Below are positions 36,732-46,250 of a DNA stretch of 64,000 nucleotides, piece by piece. A program made the position numbers and the translations under genes. The first letter of the stretch is position 1. The number at the start of each line of letters is the position of its first letter. The DNA is from an uncultured Pelagibacteraceae bacterium (GTDB taxonomy: Bacteria > Pseudomonadota > Alphaproteobacteria > Pelagibacterales > AG-422-B15). The notes under the pieces were generated by a model, which saw only the letters and a list, made by a program, of their open reading frames with translations, searched no databases and was not told where the DNA came from. The stretch spans positions 1-64,000 of the forward strand of contig CABZIW010000002.1 in NCBI GenBank assembly GCA_902526005.1. Reading direction: 5' to 3'.

Positions 36732-37250
36732 TTATAAAGTATTCAAGACTTTGTATAATTTATCATCAATATGCAAGCTTTTATGAAGCCTCATAATTGA
36801 CGATTTTTTTTCAGAGTGTAGCCATCCAGGACAAATGTCTAATAAAGGCCTTAATACAAAATTTCTCTCATGAAGTCTTGGATGTGGAATTTCAATAGGA
36901 TTTTTTTTCTCATTTATCAGTATTTTACTCGACTTACTAAGCAAAAGAATATCCAGATCACATGTTCGAGAAGTATTTTTACGATAGGCGTATCTTCCAG
37001 TAATTCTTTCAATTTTTTTTAAAATTATTAGTAAATTTTTAGGTTTTAATTTTGTTTCAACAACTAAAGCAGCGTTTAAAAAGGTTTCGGCAGCAGTTTT
37101 AAAATTTTTAGGTGGCGATGAATATAATTTAGACTTTTTTATTACTTTGATATTGTTACGCTCCAACTCTTTTAAAACAAATTTAAGTGTATTTAATTTA
37201 TTACCAAATCTTGAGTTAGAATTTGACCCAATTCCTAAAGCGTAAATCAT
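36732..37250 (-). CDS. folK: 2-Amino-4-hydroxy-6-hydroxymethyldihydropteridine pyrophosphokinase
   Basis: Pyrophosphorylates hydroxymethyl-dihydropterin for folate synthesis. Motifs ALGIGSN, LKKIERITGR, TCDLDILLL and IPHPRLHERNFVLRPL. The track starts at 37277, inside smpB; the ATG at 37250 (MIYALGIGSN) makes ATGA with the smpB stop and is chosen, giving 172 residues. Confidence 0.94.
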   Translation of the reverse strand: MIYALGIGSNSNSRFGNKLNTLKFVLKELERNNIKVIKKSKLYSSPPKNFKTAAETFLNAALVVETKLKPKNLLIILKKIERITGRYAYRKNTSRTCDLDILLLSKSSKILINEKKNPIEIPHPRLHERNFVLRPLLDICPGWLHSEKKSSIMRLHKSLHIDDKLYKVLNTL

Positions 37251-37684
37251 CCGTACTTTTTTTTCTCCCTGACCCAATCTTTTCTTTTTTTAGCATCTCT
37301 TTTATCATGCAGTTTTTTTCCTTTAGCAAGAGCAATTTCCAGCTTTGCCTTACCTTTGTTATTGAAGTATATTTTTATCGGGATCAAAGTAAGTGACTCT
37401 TTATTTAATTTTCCAATGATTTTTCTGATTTCTTTTTTGTGTAAAAGTAACTTTCGTGGACGGTTTTCAACATGATTTAGATATGAAGCATTAGAATATT
37501 TCGAGAAATGTGAGTTTATTAAAAATATTTCACTATTATCTTCCCTTGCATATGACTCGGCTATCTCAACTCTTCCATTTCGAAGCGATTTTATCTCACT
37601 ACCTTGTAGTTCAATTCCTGCCTCAAATAATTCAACAAATGTATAATTATACTTTGCTTTTCTGTTTTGAACTGCTATTTGCAA
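37247..37684 (-). CDS. smpB: SsrA-binding protein SmpB
   Basis: Binds tmRNA and brings it to stalled ribosomes. Typical: NRKAKYNYTFVELFEAGIELQGSEIKSLR, then INSHFSKYSNAS and the basic tail KLHDKRDAKKRKDW. 145 residues is normal. The start is TTG (37684), 2 bases after the dapA stop; no ATG fits. dapA-smpB order is common in Alphaproteobacteria. Confidence 0.95.
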   Translation of the reverse strand: MQIAVQNRKAKYNYTFVELFEAGIELQGSEIKSLRNGRVEIAESYAREDNSEIFLINSHFSKYSNASYLNHVENRPRKLLLHKKEIRKIIGKLNKESLTLIPIKIYFNNKGKAKLEIALAKGKKLHDKRDAKKRKDWVREKKKYG

Positions 37685-37686
37685 GG

Positions 37687-38559
37687 CTATATTAATGATG
37701 CGTGCTTCATAGCTTTATCAACTAATTGCTTAGTTTCATCTGATATACTTGTGAGCGGCAGTCTTATGTCATCTTTGCATAAACCAAGCTTAGAAGCTGC
37801 ATATTTTACTGGAGCAGGACTGGACTCAACAAATAAAGCATGATGCAACGGCATCAATTTGTCATTTATCTCAGAAGCTTTAGCAAAATTTTGATCTAAA
37901 CAATGTTTCATAAATTCAGAACATAATTTTGGAGCGATATTAGACGTCACTGAGATAGATCCGTGACCACCATAAACCATAAAAGCTAACGTGGTTGCAT
38001 CATCTCCTGTTAATTGATTAAAATTTTCGCCTATTGTTGTTTTCGTTTCATAAACTCTTGGTATATCTGAAGTAGCATCCTTTACTCCAACAATGTTTTT
38101 AATTTTAAACAAATCCCTCATTGTTTTTGCATTCATATCAACAATTGATCTGCCAGGAATATTATAAATAATAATTGGAAGTGTAGTTGCCTTACTAATT
38201 GCCTCAAAATGTGAGTATAAACCATGTTGTGTAGGTTTATTATAATATGGTGTAACTACTAAAGCTCCATCGGCACCTGCTTTTTCAGCGTGCATGGTGA
38301 GATCGATTGCTTCATCGGTGTTGTTTGATCCTGTTCCTGCTATTACTGGTACACGTTTTGCTGTTTCTTCAACACATATTTCAACTGCCAACTTGTGTTC
38401 TTCGTGGCTTAAAGTTGGTGACTCGCCTGTTGTGCCTACAGGAACCAGTCCATGTATGCCTTCTGATATTTGAAAATCTATCAAAGACCTAAATGATTTT
38501 TCATCAATAGATTTACCGTCAAAAGGCGTAATTAATGCTGTATGAGATCCTTTAAACAT
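37687..38559 (-). CDS. dapA: 4-Hydroxy-tetrahydrodipicolinate synthase
   Basis: Condenses pyruvate with aspartate semialdehyde, first step to diaminopimelate and lysine. Features: GTTGESPTLSHEEH, GALVVTPYYNKPTQHGLY with the catalytic tyrosine, YNIPGRS, and the Schiff-base lysine in IVGVKDATSD. 290 residues is normal. It is the first gene of the long dapA-to-parC minus run and divergent from slt over 80 bases. Confidence 0.97.
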   Translation of the reverse strand: MFKGSHTALITPFDGKSIDEKSFRSLIDFQISEGIHGLVPVGTTGESPTLSHEEHKLAVEICVEETAKRVPVIAGTGSNNTDEAIDLTMHAEKAGADGALVVTPYYNKPTQHGLYSHFEAISKATTLPIIIYNIPGRSIVDMNAKTMRDLFKIKNIVGVKDATSDIPRVYETKTTIGENFNQLTGDDATTLAFMVYGGHGSISVTSNIAPKLCSEFMKHCLDQNFAKASEINDKLMPLHHALFVESSPAPVKYAASKLGLCKDDIRLPLTSISDETKQLVDKAMKHASLI

Positions 38560-38639
38560 TGTTTACAATAGCACTTTTAATTATTTAAAAAAACCTTAAT
38601 CATAAATATACTTGTGCAAATCAAACAAATAACTATTTC

Positions 38640-40754
38640 GTGAAAAAATTAATCATTTTTGTAGTAAGTCTATTTTTTATTTCAGGAATATCCTCTTTTG
38701 GAGAAATAATGCCTGTAAAGAGAAGTCTATACATTGAATTGCCGGGACCTGGGTTCTCGATCCCAATAAAAAAACCAGCGCAGCCTGCACTCTCTCAATT
38801 GTTGAGCAATAAAGACTATGAGTTATTTGAGTTAGCGCTCGACAAGGCAGATGAAAATAAATGGAATCGAGTGGTAGGAATAAGCGAAAATATTAATAAT
38901 GAAACAGCAAAAGAAACATTAAACTGGCTTAGATATTATAATGGTGCAAGTAACTTAACATTTTCTGATTACAAAAAATACATTGAGAAAAATTCAAATT
39001 GGCCTGAAATAGAAAAAATAAAACTTAAAGCTGAAACAAAAATCACATTTAGAGATAATTACAATGATTTAATAAATTATTTTCGCGATAATCCTCCAGA
39101 AACAGGCTGGGGTCGAATTTATCTAGGTAACGCACTTTTAAATAGCGGAAAATCTGAAGAAGGAAAGAGACTTATTATTGATGGTTATATTGATGGCAAT
39201 TTCACAAGAAAAGAACAATCTCAAATCATAAAAACTTATAAAAGTATTTTAAATAAAGATCATCATCTAAGAAGAATAAATAAATTACTGTGGGACGGAA
39301 AATATAGGACTGCAGCCAGATTGGTAAAATATGTTGATAAAGATTATCAAAAACTATTTGAAGCAAGGATAGGATTAATTTCATTTGCAGGTGGTGTAGA
39401 TAATTTAATAAAACTGGTTCCTGAAGAATTGAAAAGTGATCCTGGGCTTGTTTATGATAGAATCAATTGGCGAATTAAAAAAAGAAAGTATGATAGTGCG
39501 CTAGTATTGTTATTAGATATCAATAAATCAAATTCAAGTGAGTTAGTTCGCCCAGACAAATTTTGGGATAAAAAAAGTTTTCTAATTAGGCGTTTAATTG
39601 ACCGTCATGAATATGAAACTGCATACGCGCTTGCCATAAATCACGGTTTGAATGAAAGTAAAGATATTGCTGAGGCTGAGTGGTTAGCTGGTTGGATAGC
39701 TCTTACTTTTTTAGCTAATCCAGAATCAGCCTATCTTCATTTTCAAGAAATTTGGAATGTTTCATCAAGACCAATCTCAAAAGCAAGAGCCGCCTATTGG
39801 ATGGGAAATGCATTAGAGGAAGTTGGCAGTTCTACAGAGTCGCAAAGTTGGTATGAGAAGGCTTCTTTGTACAGTCTTACCTTTTATGGTCAGCTCGCGG
39901 CGAGCAAACTATCAGAAAAGAAATTATTTAGACCAATGTTAGTAGAGTATTCCGATGCTAACAACACTGATTATAAAGAAAATCGACCAGTTTATTTATC
40001 AATCTCTTTATTAAATGAATTTGATAAGCCTAAATTGGTTAAAAAATTTATTTGGGATCTTGCTGATCGTGACAACCTTAGTACTTCTGTAAATTCTGTC
40101 AAAACTGCAAATGATATAGAAAGATATGATTTTGCAGTTCAAGCAGGTAAAATTTTGTATTATAACCACACAATTCTTGACCCTCTAAGCTTTCCTCAAA
40201 TTGAAAGACCTGAATTTGGAAAAATTATTTTTCCAGAACAAAGTCTAATACATTCTGTAACAAGACAAGAGAGTCAGTTTGATCCTAAAGCTGGAAGTTA
40301 TGCAGGAGCTAAAGGATTAATGCAACTTATGCCATATACTGCAAAAAGAGTCTCAAAAGGGTTAAAGCTTGAATATACAAAGAGTAAATTAACTGAAGAT
40401 CCAAAATATAATGTAATTTTAGGAAGTGCTTATTTAGATAAATTACTCTCGAACTACAAAGGCTCATACATTTTGTCTCTTGCAGCTTATAATGCGGGTG
40501 AATCACGAGTTTCCAGATGGATAAAAAAATATGGGGACCCAAGAAAAGATGATATTACAAGTGAAAATTGGATAGAGTTGATACCTTTCAAAGAAACAAG
40601 AAACTATGTTCAAAGAGTAATGGAAAATATTCAAGTATATGAATTTATTGAGAATGGATTGAAACCAATTGAGTATTCTTTATCTCATAATCTCAATCGT
40701 GCTTATGTTGGAGGAAAAACCTTAATTAAACCAAGTAAGAAAAAAGAGTCATAA
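38640..40754 (+). CDS. slt: Soluble lytic murein transglycosylase Slt
   Basis: Periplasmic enzyme cleaving peptidoglycan glycan strands. GTG start; a signal peptide (KKLIIFVVSLFFISGISSFG) comes first. A long helical U-domain of superhelical repeats follows (about 70-510). The catalytic SLT domain is C-terminal: SVTRQESQFDPKAGSYAGAK with catalytic Glu, then GLMQLMPYTA, and LAAYNAGESRVSRW. 704 residues matches the Slt70 type. dapA is divergent. Confidence 0.93.
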   Translation: MKKLIIFVVSLFFISGISSFGEIMPVKRSLYIELPGPGFSIPIKKPAQPALSQLLSNKDYELFELALDKADENKWNRVVGISENINNETAKETLNWLRYYNGASNLTFSDYKKYIEKNSNWPEIEKIKLKAETKITFRDNYNDLINYFRDNPPETGWGRIYLGNALLNSGKSEEGKRLIIDGYIDGNFTRKEQSQIIKTYKSILNKDHHLRRINKLLWDGKYRTAARLVKYVDKDYQKLFEARIGLISFAGGVDNLIKLVPEELKSDPGLVYDRINWRIKKRKYDSALVLLLDINKSNSSELVRPDKFWDKKSFLIRRLIDRHEYETAYALAINHGLNESKDIAEAEWLAGWIALTFLANPESAYLHFQEIWNVSSRPISKARAAYWMGNALEEVGSSTESQSWYEKASLYSLTFYGQLAASKLSEKKLFRPMLVEYSDANNTDYKENRPVYLSISLLNEFDKPKLVKKFIWDLADRDNLSTSVNSVKTANDIERYDFAVQAGKILYYNHTILDPLSFPQIERPEFGKIIFPEQSLIHSVTRQESQFDPKAGSYAGAKGLMQLMPYTAKRVSKGLKLEYTKSKLTEDPKYNVILGSAYLDKLLSNYKGSYILSLAAYNAGESRVSRWIKKYGDPRKDDITSENWIELIPFKETRNYVQRVMENIQVYEFIENGLKPIEYSLSHNLNRAYVGGKTLIKPSKKKES

Positions 40755-40765
40755 TAATAGTAGTG

Positions 40766-40859
40766 TGGCGGAGAGAGAGGGATTCGAACCCTCGGTACGG
40801 GTATAAGCCCGCACAACTCCTTAGCAGGGAGCCGGTTTCAACCACTCACCCATCTCTCC
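40766..40859 (-). tRNA. tRNA-Ser (anticodon GCT)
   Basis: Minus strand, acceptor GGAGAGA paired with TCTCTCC, D arm with GGTTGAAA, anticodon loop CTGCTAA giving GCT (Ser codons AGC/AGU), a long class II variable arm (GCGGGCTTATACCCGT), T loop TTCGAAT and encoded CCA. 94 bases including CCA. Confidence 0.96.
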
Positions 40860-40907
40860 ACACATTGTTTTAATATATCAAATTTATATCGATTAAAAGA
40901 AATTACT

Positions 40908-42338
40908 TTATTGTGATAACTTTTTCTTGATAAGGTCATTAACTATTTTTGGATTAGCTTTACCTTTAGAAAGTTTCATGGCCTCACCAACAAAAAAACC
41001 AAAAAGTTTATCTTTTCCATTTTTATATTTTTTAACATTTTCTGGATTTGAATTTAATACATTATCAACTAGGCTTTCTATTTCATTTTCATCACTAATT
41101 TGAGACAAACCTTTTTCATCAATAATTTCTAACGCACCTTTGCCACTTTCACACATTTCCTCCAGCACTTCCTTTGCTTGACGGTTTGAAATCTTACCAT
41201 TTTCGATGCTATCAACCAGTTCACCAAGTTGTTTTGAAGTAATTGGACTATCCTCAATAATAAGATTTTTTTTATTAAGTATTGAAAATAATTCACCAGT
41301 AACCCATGTTGTTACAAGTTTTGGATTCCTATTCTTTACAACGTCTTCGAAATATTCACTTGTTGCTTTGTCTGAAACAATAATATTTGCGTCATAGGAA
41401 CTAAGAGAGTATTCATTAATAAATCTCTCTTTTATTTGATCTGGTAATTCTGGTATTGAATCTTGTAAACCTTTAATCCAGTCATCATCCAAAGTGAGTG
41501 GCAAAAGGTCTGGATCAGGAAAATATCGATAATCATGAGCATCTTCTTTTGACCTCATTGATCTCGTTTCACCAGACTGCGTATTAAATAATCTTGTTTC
41601 TTGATTAACACTATCGCCTTGCTCAATTAGTTTTATTTGTCTTTTTGCTTCATAAACGATAGCTGCATGAATAAATTTAAATGAGTTTAAGTTTTTGATT
41701 TCGCACCTTGTACCTAATTCATTTCCTGGCTTGTTTACAGAAACATTTACGTCGGCTCTTAGAGATCCTTGTTCCATATTTCCATCACATGTACCAAGAT
41801 ATCTTAAAATACTTCTAACTTTTCGAACATATTCAACAGCCTCCTCTGGTGAGTTCATATCTGGTTTAGATACAATTTCCATTAAAGCAATTCCTGAACG
41901 ATTCAAGTCAACAAAAGTGAAGTTTGGATCCTGATCGTGCAAACTTTTACCTGCATCTTGTTCTAAATGAAGTCTTTCAACTCCTATTTTCTTTTGACCG
42001 TTTTCAGTTTCTATTTCAACAAATCCTTCTCCCACTATTGGGTCCTTATACTGAGATATCTGGTAGCCTTGTGGTAGGTCTTGATAAAAATAATTCTTAC
42101 GATCAAAAATAGATTTCTTATTTATTTTTGCATTTAATCCAATCCCTGACTTAACGGCTTGCTCAATACAAAATTTATTTATTACAGGCAGCATACCTGG
42201 CATTGCTGCATCAATTAAACTAACTTGACTATTAGGTTTAGATCCAAAATCGGTTGGTGATGATGAAAATAATTTAGATTTTGAATTAACTTGAGCATGA
42301 ATCTCTATTCCAATAACTAAATTCCAACCCTCTATCAT
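40908..42338 (-). CDS. gatB: Asp-tRNA(Asn)/Glu-tRNA(Gln) amidotransferase subunit B
   Basis: With GatA and GatC converts misacylated Glu-tRNA(Gln) (and Asp-tRNA(Asn)) to the amide form. Motifs: [56 protein letters not shown], and a YqeY-like tail. The track starts at 42350; the ATG at 42338 ([10 protein letters not shown]) gives ATGA with the gatA stop and has GGTGG upstream, so I chose it (476 residues). Confidence 0.96.
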   Translation of the reverse strand: MIEGWNLVIGIEIHAQVNSKSKLFSSSPTDFGSKPNSQVSLIDAAMPGMLPVINKFCIEQAVKSGIGLNAKINKKSIFDRKNYFYQDLPQGYQISQYKDPIVGEGFVEIETENGQKKIGVERLHLEQDAGKSLHDQDPNFTFVDLNRSGIALMEIVSKPDMNSPEEAVEYVRKVRSILRYLGTCDGNMEQGSLRADVNVSVNKPGNELGTRCEIKNLNSFKFIHAAIVYEAKRQIKLIEQGDSVNQETRLFNTQSGETRSMRSKEDAHDYRYFPDPDLLPLTLDDDWIKGLQDSIPELPDQIKERFINEYSLSSYDANIIVSDKATSEYFEDVVKNRNPKLVTTWVTGELFSILNKKNLIIEDSPITSKQLGELVDSIENGKISNRQAKEVLEEMCESGKGALEIIDEKGLSQISDENEIESLVDNVLNSNPENVKKYKNGKDKLFGFFVGEAMKLSKGKANPKIVNDLIKKKLSQ

Positions 42339-43810
42339 TTGAGCCACCATTTTTCTGGAGTTTCTGAATAGTTAATAGTTTCCTCTATATTTCTAGCAAC
42401 ATTGAGTAATTTTTGTTCTTCAAATGAATTTGTTATCAATTGTAAGCCAATTGGCAAATTATTTTCGTCATTTGCGAAGGGAATTGATATACCTGGTAAA
42501 CCCGCTAGATTTACAGGAACAGTAAAAATGTCATTTAGATAGTTTTGTACTGGATCGGAAGGCTCATTTGCAATTTCAAAAGCCGTAGAAGGTGTTGAAG
42601 GAGTGAGAATCGCATCAACTTTTTTAAATGCTTCAACGTAGTCACTTTTTATTAATGATCTAATCTTTTGCGCCTTAATGTAATAAGCATCGTAATACCC
42701 TGATGACAATACATATGTACCAATTAATATTCTTCTCTTTACTTCATCGCCAAATCCTTCTGATCTCGTTTTTTCGTACATATCAATGAGATCATTTCCT
42801 TTGACTCTTAGTCCATATCTTACTCCATCATAGCGAGCTAAATTTGATGAAGCTTCTGCAGGTGCGATAATATAGTAAGCAGGTAAAGCGCTCATTGTAT
42901 GAGGCAGGCTAATATCAACTATTTCTGCTCCATTATTTTTTAGTAAATTTGCACACTCGTCCCAGCTGTTTTGAGTACTTACTGGAAGCTTGTCGCTTCT
43001 AAATTCCTTTGGTATTCCAATCTTCATCCCTTTTATATCTGAATTTAAATTTTCATAATAATTTTCTTTTGGATTAACCGAAGAGGTTGAGTCCTTTTCA
43101 TCATGACCAGATATAATGTCTAATAAGATTGCAGCGTCTTCAACGGTTTTTGTAATTGGCCCTGCTTGATCTAACGAAGAGGCAAATGCAACTATTCCCC
43201 ATCTGGATACTCTTCCATATGAAGGTTTCAAACCAACAGTACCTGTAAAAGAAGCTGGCTGTCTAATTGAGCCTCCAGTATCCGTTCCAAGAGAGGCTAC
43301 ACAAAGATCACTTGAAACTGCTGCTGCTGACCCTCCAGATGAACCTCCTGGAACAAGCTCATTATCAGAGTTTACAGATTTCCATGGATTCTTAACCGAA
43401 CCAAAAAAACTAGTTTTGTTAGTTGAACCCATTGCAAATTCATCACAATTTAGTTTACCCAAACTAATTAAGCCTGCATCATCACAATTTTGCGTTACTG
43501 TAGACTCATAATTTGGAATAAAGTTTGATAAAATTTTACTTGATGCAGTAGTAGTCACGCCCTTAGTGCAAAATAAATCTTTTATTCCAATTGGAATTCC
43601 GTCGTACTTACTTCTGAGATTTTGACTTTTTCTTCTTTCGTCAGACTTTTCAGCATCAATAAGAGCTTTCTCTTGTGATATAGTGTTATAGCAATTTAAC
43701 TCTTTACCATTTTTAATATTTTTTAAATACTCTGAGGTTACCTCTTTCGAAGATATTTTATTATTTTCCAAAAGAACTGCCAGCGATTTTAATGTATAAC
43801 TATCTTTCAT
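42335..43810 (-). CDS. gatA: Asp-tRNA(Asn)/Glu-tRNA(Gln) amidotransferase subunit A
   Basis: Amidase that supplies ammonia from glutamine. Catalytic Ser-Ser-Lys: the lysine is in [10 protein letters not shown], the serines in [15 protein letters not shown] and [13 protein letters not shown]. 491 residues is normal. It starts in a TAATG overlap with gatC. Confidence 0.97.
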   Translation of the reverse strand: MKDSYTLKSLAVLLENNKISSKEVTSEYLKNIKNGKELNCYNTISQEKALIDAEKSDERRKSQNLRSKYDGIPIGIKDLFCTKGVTTTASSKILSNFIPNYESTVTQNCDDAGLISLGKLNCDEFAMGSTNKTSFFGSVKNPWKSVNSDNELVPGGSSGGSAAAVSSDLCVASLGTDTGGSIRQPASFTGTVGLKPSYGRVSRWGIVAFASSLDQAGPITKTVEDAAILLDIISGHDEKDSTSSVNPKENYYENLNSDIKGMKIGIPKEFRSDKLPVSTQNSWDECANLLKNNGAEIVDISLPHTMSALPAYYIIAPAEASSNLARYDGVRYGLRVKGNDLIDMYEKTRSEGFGDEVKRRILIGTYVLSSGYYDAYYIKAQKIRSLIKSDYVEAFKKVDAILTPSTPSTAFEIANEPSDPVQNYLNDIFTVPVNLAGLPGISIPFANDENNLPIGLQLITNSFEEQKLLNVARNIEETINYSETPEKWWLK

Positions 43811-44097
43811 TATTCGATCACTTTTGGAACAACAAAAAAGTCCATTTCTTTTTCAGGTGCATTTTCTAATATATCTTCAGCACTATTCTTAGTATCTACT
43901 TTATCATCTCTAACTTCTAATTTTTGATTAAGAGAATTTGATGTCGGATCAACTTGATCAGTTTTAATATCTTTTAATTGATCAACAAATTCTAAGATTG
44001 AATTAAGATCCGTACTAAGATTATTGAGTTTATCGTCACTGATTGAAATTCTTGCTAACTTTCCAAGCTTTAAAAGACTTTTCTTATCAAATTCCAT
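43810..44097 (-). CDS. gatC: Asp-tRNA(Asn)/Glu-tRNA(Gln) amidotransferase subunit C
   Basis: Small stabilising subunit of GatCAB. Pattern: [34 protein letters not shown] near the N terminus and a C-terminal FFVVPKVIE. 95 residues is normal. It opens the gatCAB operon and is divergent from ruvX with 31 bases between starts. Confidence 0.95.
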   Translation of the reverse strand: MEFDKKSLLKLGKLARISISDDKLNNLSTDLNSILEFVDQLKDIKTDQVDPTSNSLNQKLEVRDDKVDTKNSAEDILENAPEKEMDFFVVPKVIE

Positions 44098-44128
44098 ATT
44101 TATATGAGGTACTAACTTAAATTAATGT

Positions 44129-44638
44129 ATGATATACAGTCAAAAAATGACTAATGAAACAAAAAAAGAAGTGGATATCGCAGAATTTAAGTCATTAGTG
44201 GAAAGTAATCATAAAATTCTAGGATTGGATATTGGTAGTAAAAGAATTGGAGTTGCAATTTCTACATCGGATATGACGGGGGCTCTACCATTAAGAACTA
44301 TTAAATATTCAAATATGAAAGGCTTTCTAAAAGAATTAAATGAATTGATTAAACTTCACCAAGTTAAAGCCCTCATCATTGGACTGCCATTAAATATGGA
44401 TGGAAGTGAGGGAAAAAGTGCTCAATCAATCCGTGATAAATCAAGAGCTATAAATTTATCTTTAAATATTCCCTATTCTTTTTGGGATGAGAGACTTTCT
44501 ACTGTAGCTGTGGACAGGTTATATACAGATAATTCTAAAAGCAGAAAAAAAGCCCATAATGAAAAAAATGAGATTGATAGTCTCGCTTCAGCATTTATCT
44601 TGGAAGGCGCATTAAATTATATTAAAAGAATGAATTAA
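44129..44638 (+). CDS. ruvX: Holliday junction resolvase-like protein RuvX (YqgF)
   Basis: RNase H-fold nuclease implicated in 16S rRNA maturation and Holliday junctions. Motifs: ILGLDIGSKRIGVAIS with the catalytic Asp, ALIIGLPLNMDGSEG, WDERLST and EIDSLASAFIL. 169 residues, with about 30 residues before the core; an internal ATG at residue 7 is possible. It overlaps pyrB by one base (TAATG). Confidence 0.93.
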   Translation: MIYSQKMTNETKKEVDIAEFKSLVESNHKILGLDIGSKRIGVAISTSDMTGALPLRTIKYSNMKGFLKELNELIKLHQVKALIIGLPLNMDGSEGKSAQSIRDKSRAINLSLNIPYSFWDERLSTVAVDRLYTDNSKSRKKAHNEKNEIDSLASAFILEGALNYIKRMN

Positions 44639-45585
44639 TGCTTGAAAACATTAAAATCCCTAAAATCCCTAAAATCTCTCAAACCCATCTGCATGGCATA
44701 AAAGATCTTAGCATTGAGGATATAAATAATATTTTAGAACTCAGTAAAATTTTCAAAGAGCACAACAAAGAAAAGGATAAAAAAATACCGATTTTAAAAG
44801 GTAGAACAATTATAAATCTTTTTTTTGAACCCTCTACTAGAACACTAATCTCTTTTGAGATAGCTGCTAAAAGATTAGGCGCTGATGTAATTAATATGAA
44901 TATTGAAGGATCCTCATTAAGAAAAGGTGAAAGTTTATTTGATACCGCTCAAACTTTGGGAGCAATGAACCCTGATCTAGTAATTATCAGACATGGAGTA
45001 AATGATGCCTCAAAAGAAATTGCTAAAATATTAGAATGTCCTGTTATAAATGCTGGGGAAGGTGTTAATGAACACCCCACACAAGCATTGCTTGATGCTT
45101 ACACAATCATGAGTCACAATCGAAAGCTTAATGATATCACAGTATCAATATGTGGTGATCTTGAACATAGTCGAGTAGCAAGGTCAAACTACTATCTTCT
45201 AAATAAAATGAAATCAAAAGTTAGATTCGTATTTCCTGATTATTTTAAACCAAAAGATTTAGATAAATATGATGTAGAAACGTTCACTAATTTAGAAGAT
45301 GGTATAAAAGATGCTGATATTGTGATGATGCTTAGAATCCAAAATGAAAGAATAAAAGATTTAAATCTCCCATCAACAAACGATTATTTTAGAAGTTTTG
45401 GACTTACTTATGAAAAGTTAAAATCAGCAAAGCCTGAGGCACTAGTGCTTCACCCTGGTCCAATAAATCGAGGTGTAGAAATAGAAAATGAACTAGCTGA
45501 TGATGTAAATAAATCAGTGATAACTGAACAGGTTGAAAATGGAGTAGCTGTTCGTATGGCTTGTTTGTCAATTCTGGTGAAATGA
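44638..45585 (+). CDS. pyrB: Aspartate carbamoyltransferase catalytic subunit
   Basis: First committed step of pyrimidine synthesis. Carbamoyl phosphate site: NLFFEPSTRTLISFE; also IIRHGVNDAS, NAGEGVNEHPTQALLDAYTI and LVLHPGPINRGVE. 315 residues is normal. In many Alphaproteobacteria pyrC follows; here plsY follows directly with ATGA overlap. The N terminus has a small KIPKIPKI repeat. Confidence 0.97.
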   Translation: MLENIKIPKIPKISQTHLHGIKDLSIEDINNILELSKIFKEHNKEKDKKIPILKGRTIINLFFEPSTRTLISFEIAAKRLGADVINMNIEGSSLRKGESLFDTAQTLGAMNPDLVIIRHGVNDASKEIAKILECPVINAGEGVNEHPTQALLDAYTIMSHNRKLNDITVSICGDLEHSRVARSNYYLLNKMKSKVRFVFPDYFKPKDLDKYDVETFTNLEDGIKDADIVMMLRIQNERIKDLNLPSTNDYFRSFGLTYEKLKSAKPEALVLHPGPINRGVEIENELADDVNKSVITEQVENGVAVRMACLSILVK

Positions 45586-46163
45586 TTTTCGAGATAATTT
45601 TAATTATTTACTTTTCCTACCTTTTGGGTTCAATTCCAACTGGTATTTTGGTATCGAGGTTATTCAATTTAGGGAAGCTTAAAAGTATTGGCTCAGGAAA
45701 TATTGGGGCTACGAACGTATTAAGAACTGGAAGCTTCTCAGCTGCAGGAATTACATTATTTGTTGATTTTTTTAAGGCGTTAATACCAATAACCCTTACT
45801 CTGGCAATCAATGATAATTTACTTTTTATATCTGGAGCTTTTATTTTATTTGGTCATATATTTCCTATATGGCTTGATGATCTAAAAGGGGGTAAAGGAT
45901 ATGCTTCTTTTATGGGAATTATATTTGCAGTTAACTTTTTTTTATTTTTAGCTCTTGGAGTAAGTTGGATTATAATTTTTGTAATTTATAGATATTCGTC
46001 ACTTGCAAGTTTGCTTTCTGCAAATTTAATTTCGTTAATTTCATTATTTTATTTTGATTTCAATGTTTCTTTTATGTGTTTAATTATAAATCTAATTATG
46101 ATCTTTTCTCATCATGAAAATATAAAACGCTTGTTAAAGCATGAAGAGAAGAAATTGTATTAA
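45582..46163 (+). CDS. plsY: Acyl-phosphate:glycerol-3-phosphate acyltransferase PlsY
   Basis: Inner-membrane enzyme that uses the acyl-phosphate made by PlsX. About five helices; motifs SYLLGSIPTGIL, GSGNIGATNVLRTG, FGHIFPIWLDDLKGGKGYAS. The track starts at a TTG inside pyrB; ATG at 45582 (MIFEIILI) gives ATGA with the pyrB stop and 193 residues, so I chose it. Confidence 0.95.
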   Translation: MIFEIILIIYFSYLLGSIPTGILVSRLFNLGKLKSIGSGNIGATNVLRTGSFSAAGITLFVDFFKALIPITLTLAINDNLLFISGAFILFGHIFPIWLDDLKGGKGYASFMGIIFAVNFFLFLALGVSWIIIFVIYRYSSLASLLSANLISLISLFYFDFNVSFMCLIINLIMIFSHHENIKRLLKHEEKKLY

Positions 46164-46204
46164 GCCTTATATTCTGCCAATTATAAAATATTTTTTGTGA
46201 AAAT

Positions 46205-46231
46205 TTGACAAAGCTTACAAAAATATATTAA
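46205..46231 (+). promoter_or_regulatory. Putative promoter of topA
   Basis: TTGACA (46205-46210), 15 bases, then TATTAA (46226-46231); an alternative -10 TATATT is two bases earlier. It is the only good match in the 87-base gap before topA, which has AAGGAT just before its ATG. Confidence 0.4.
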
Positions 46232-46250
46232 AGAGCGCGTTTATAAGGAT

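Noticed and set aside
44641-44690. Short tandem repeat (aaaatccct, three near copies) at the start of pyrB
   Set aside because: Only about three units in a coding N terminus (KIPKIPKI); no sign of a phase-variable or mobile repeat.
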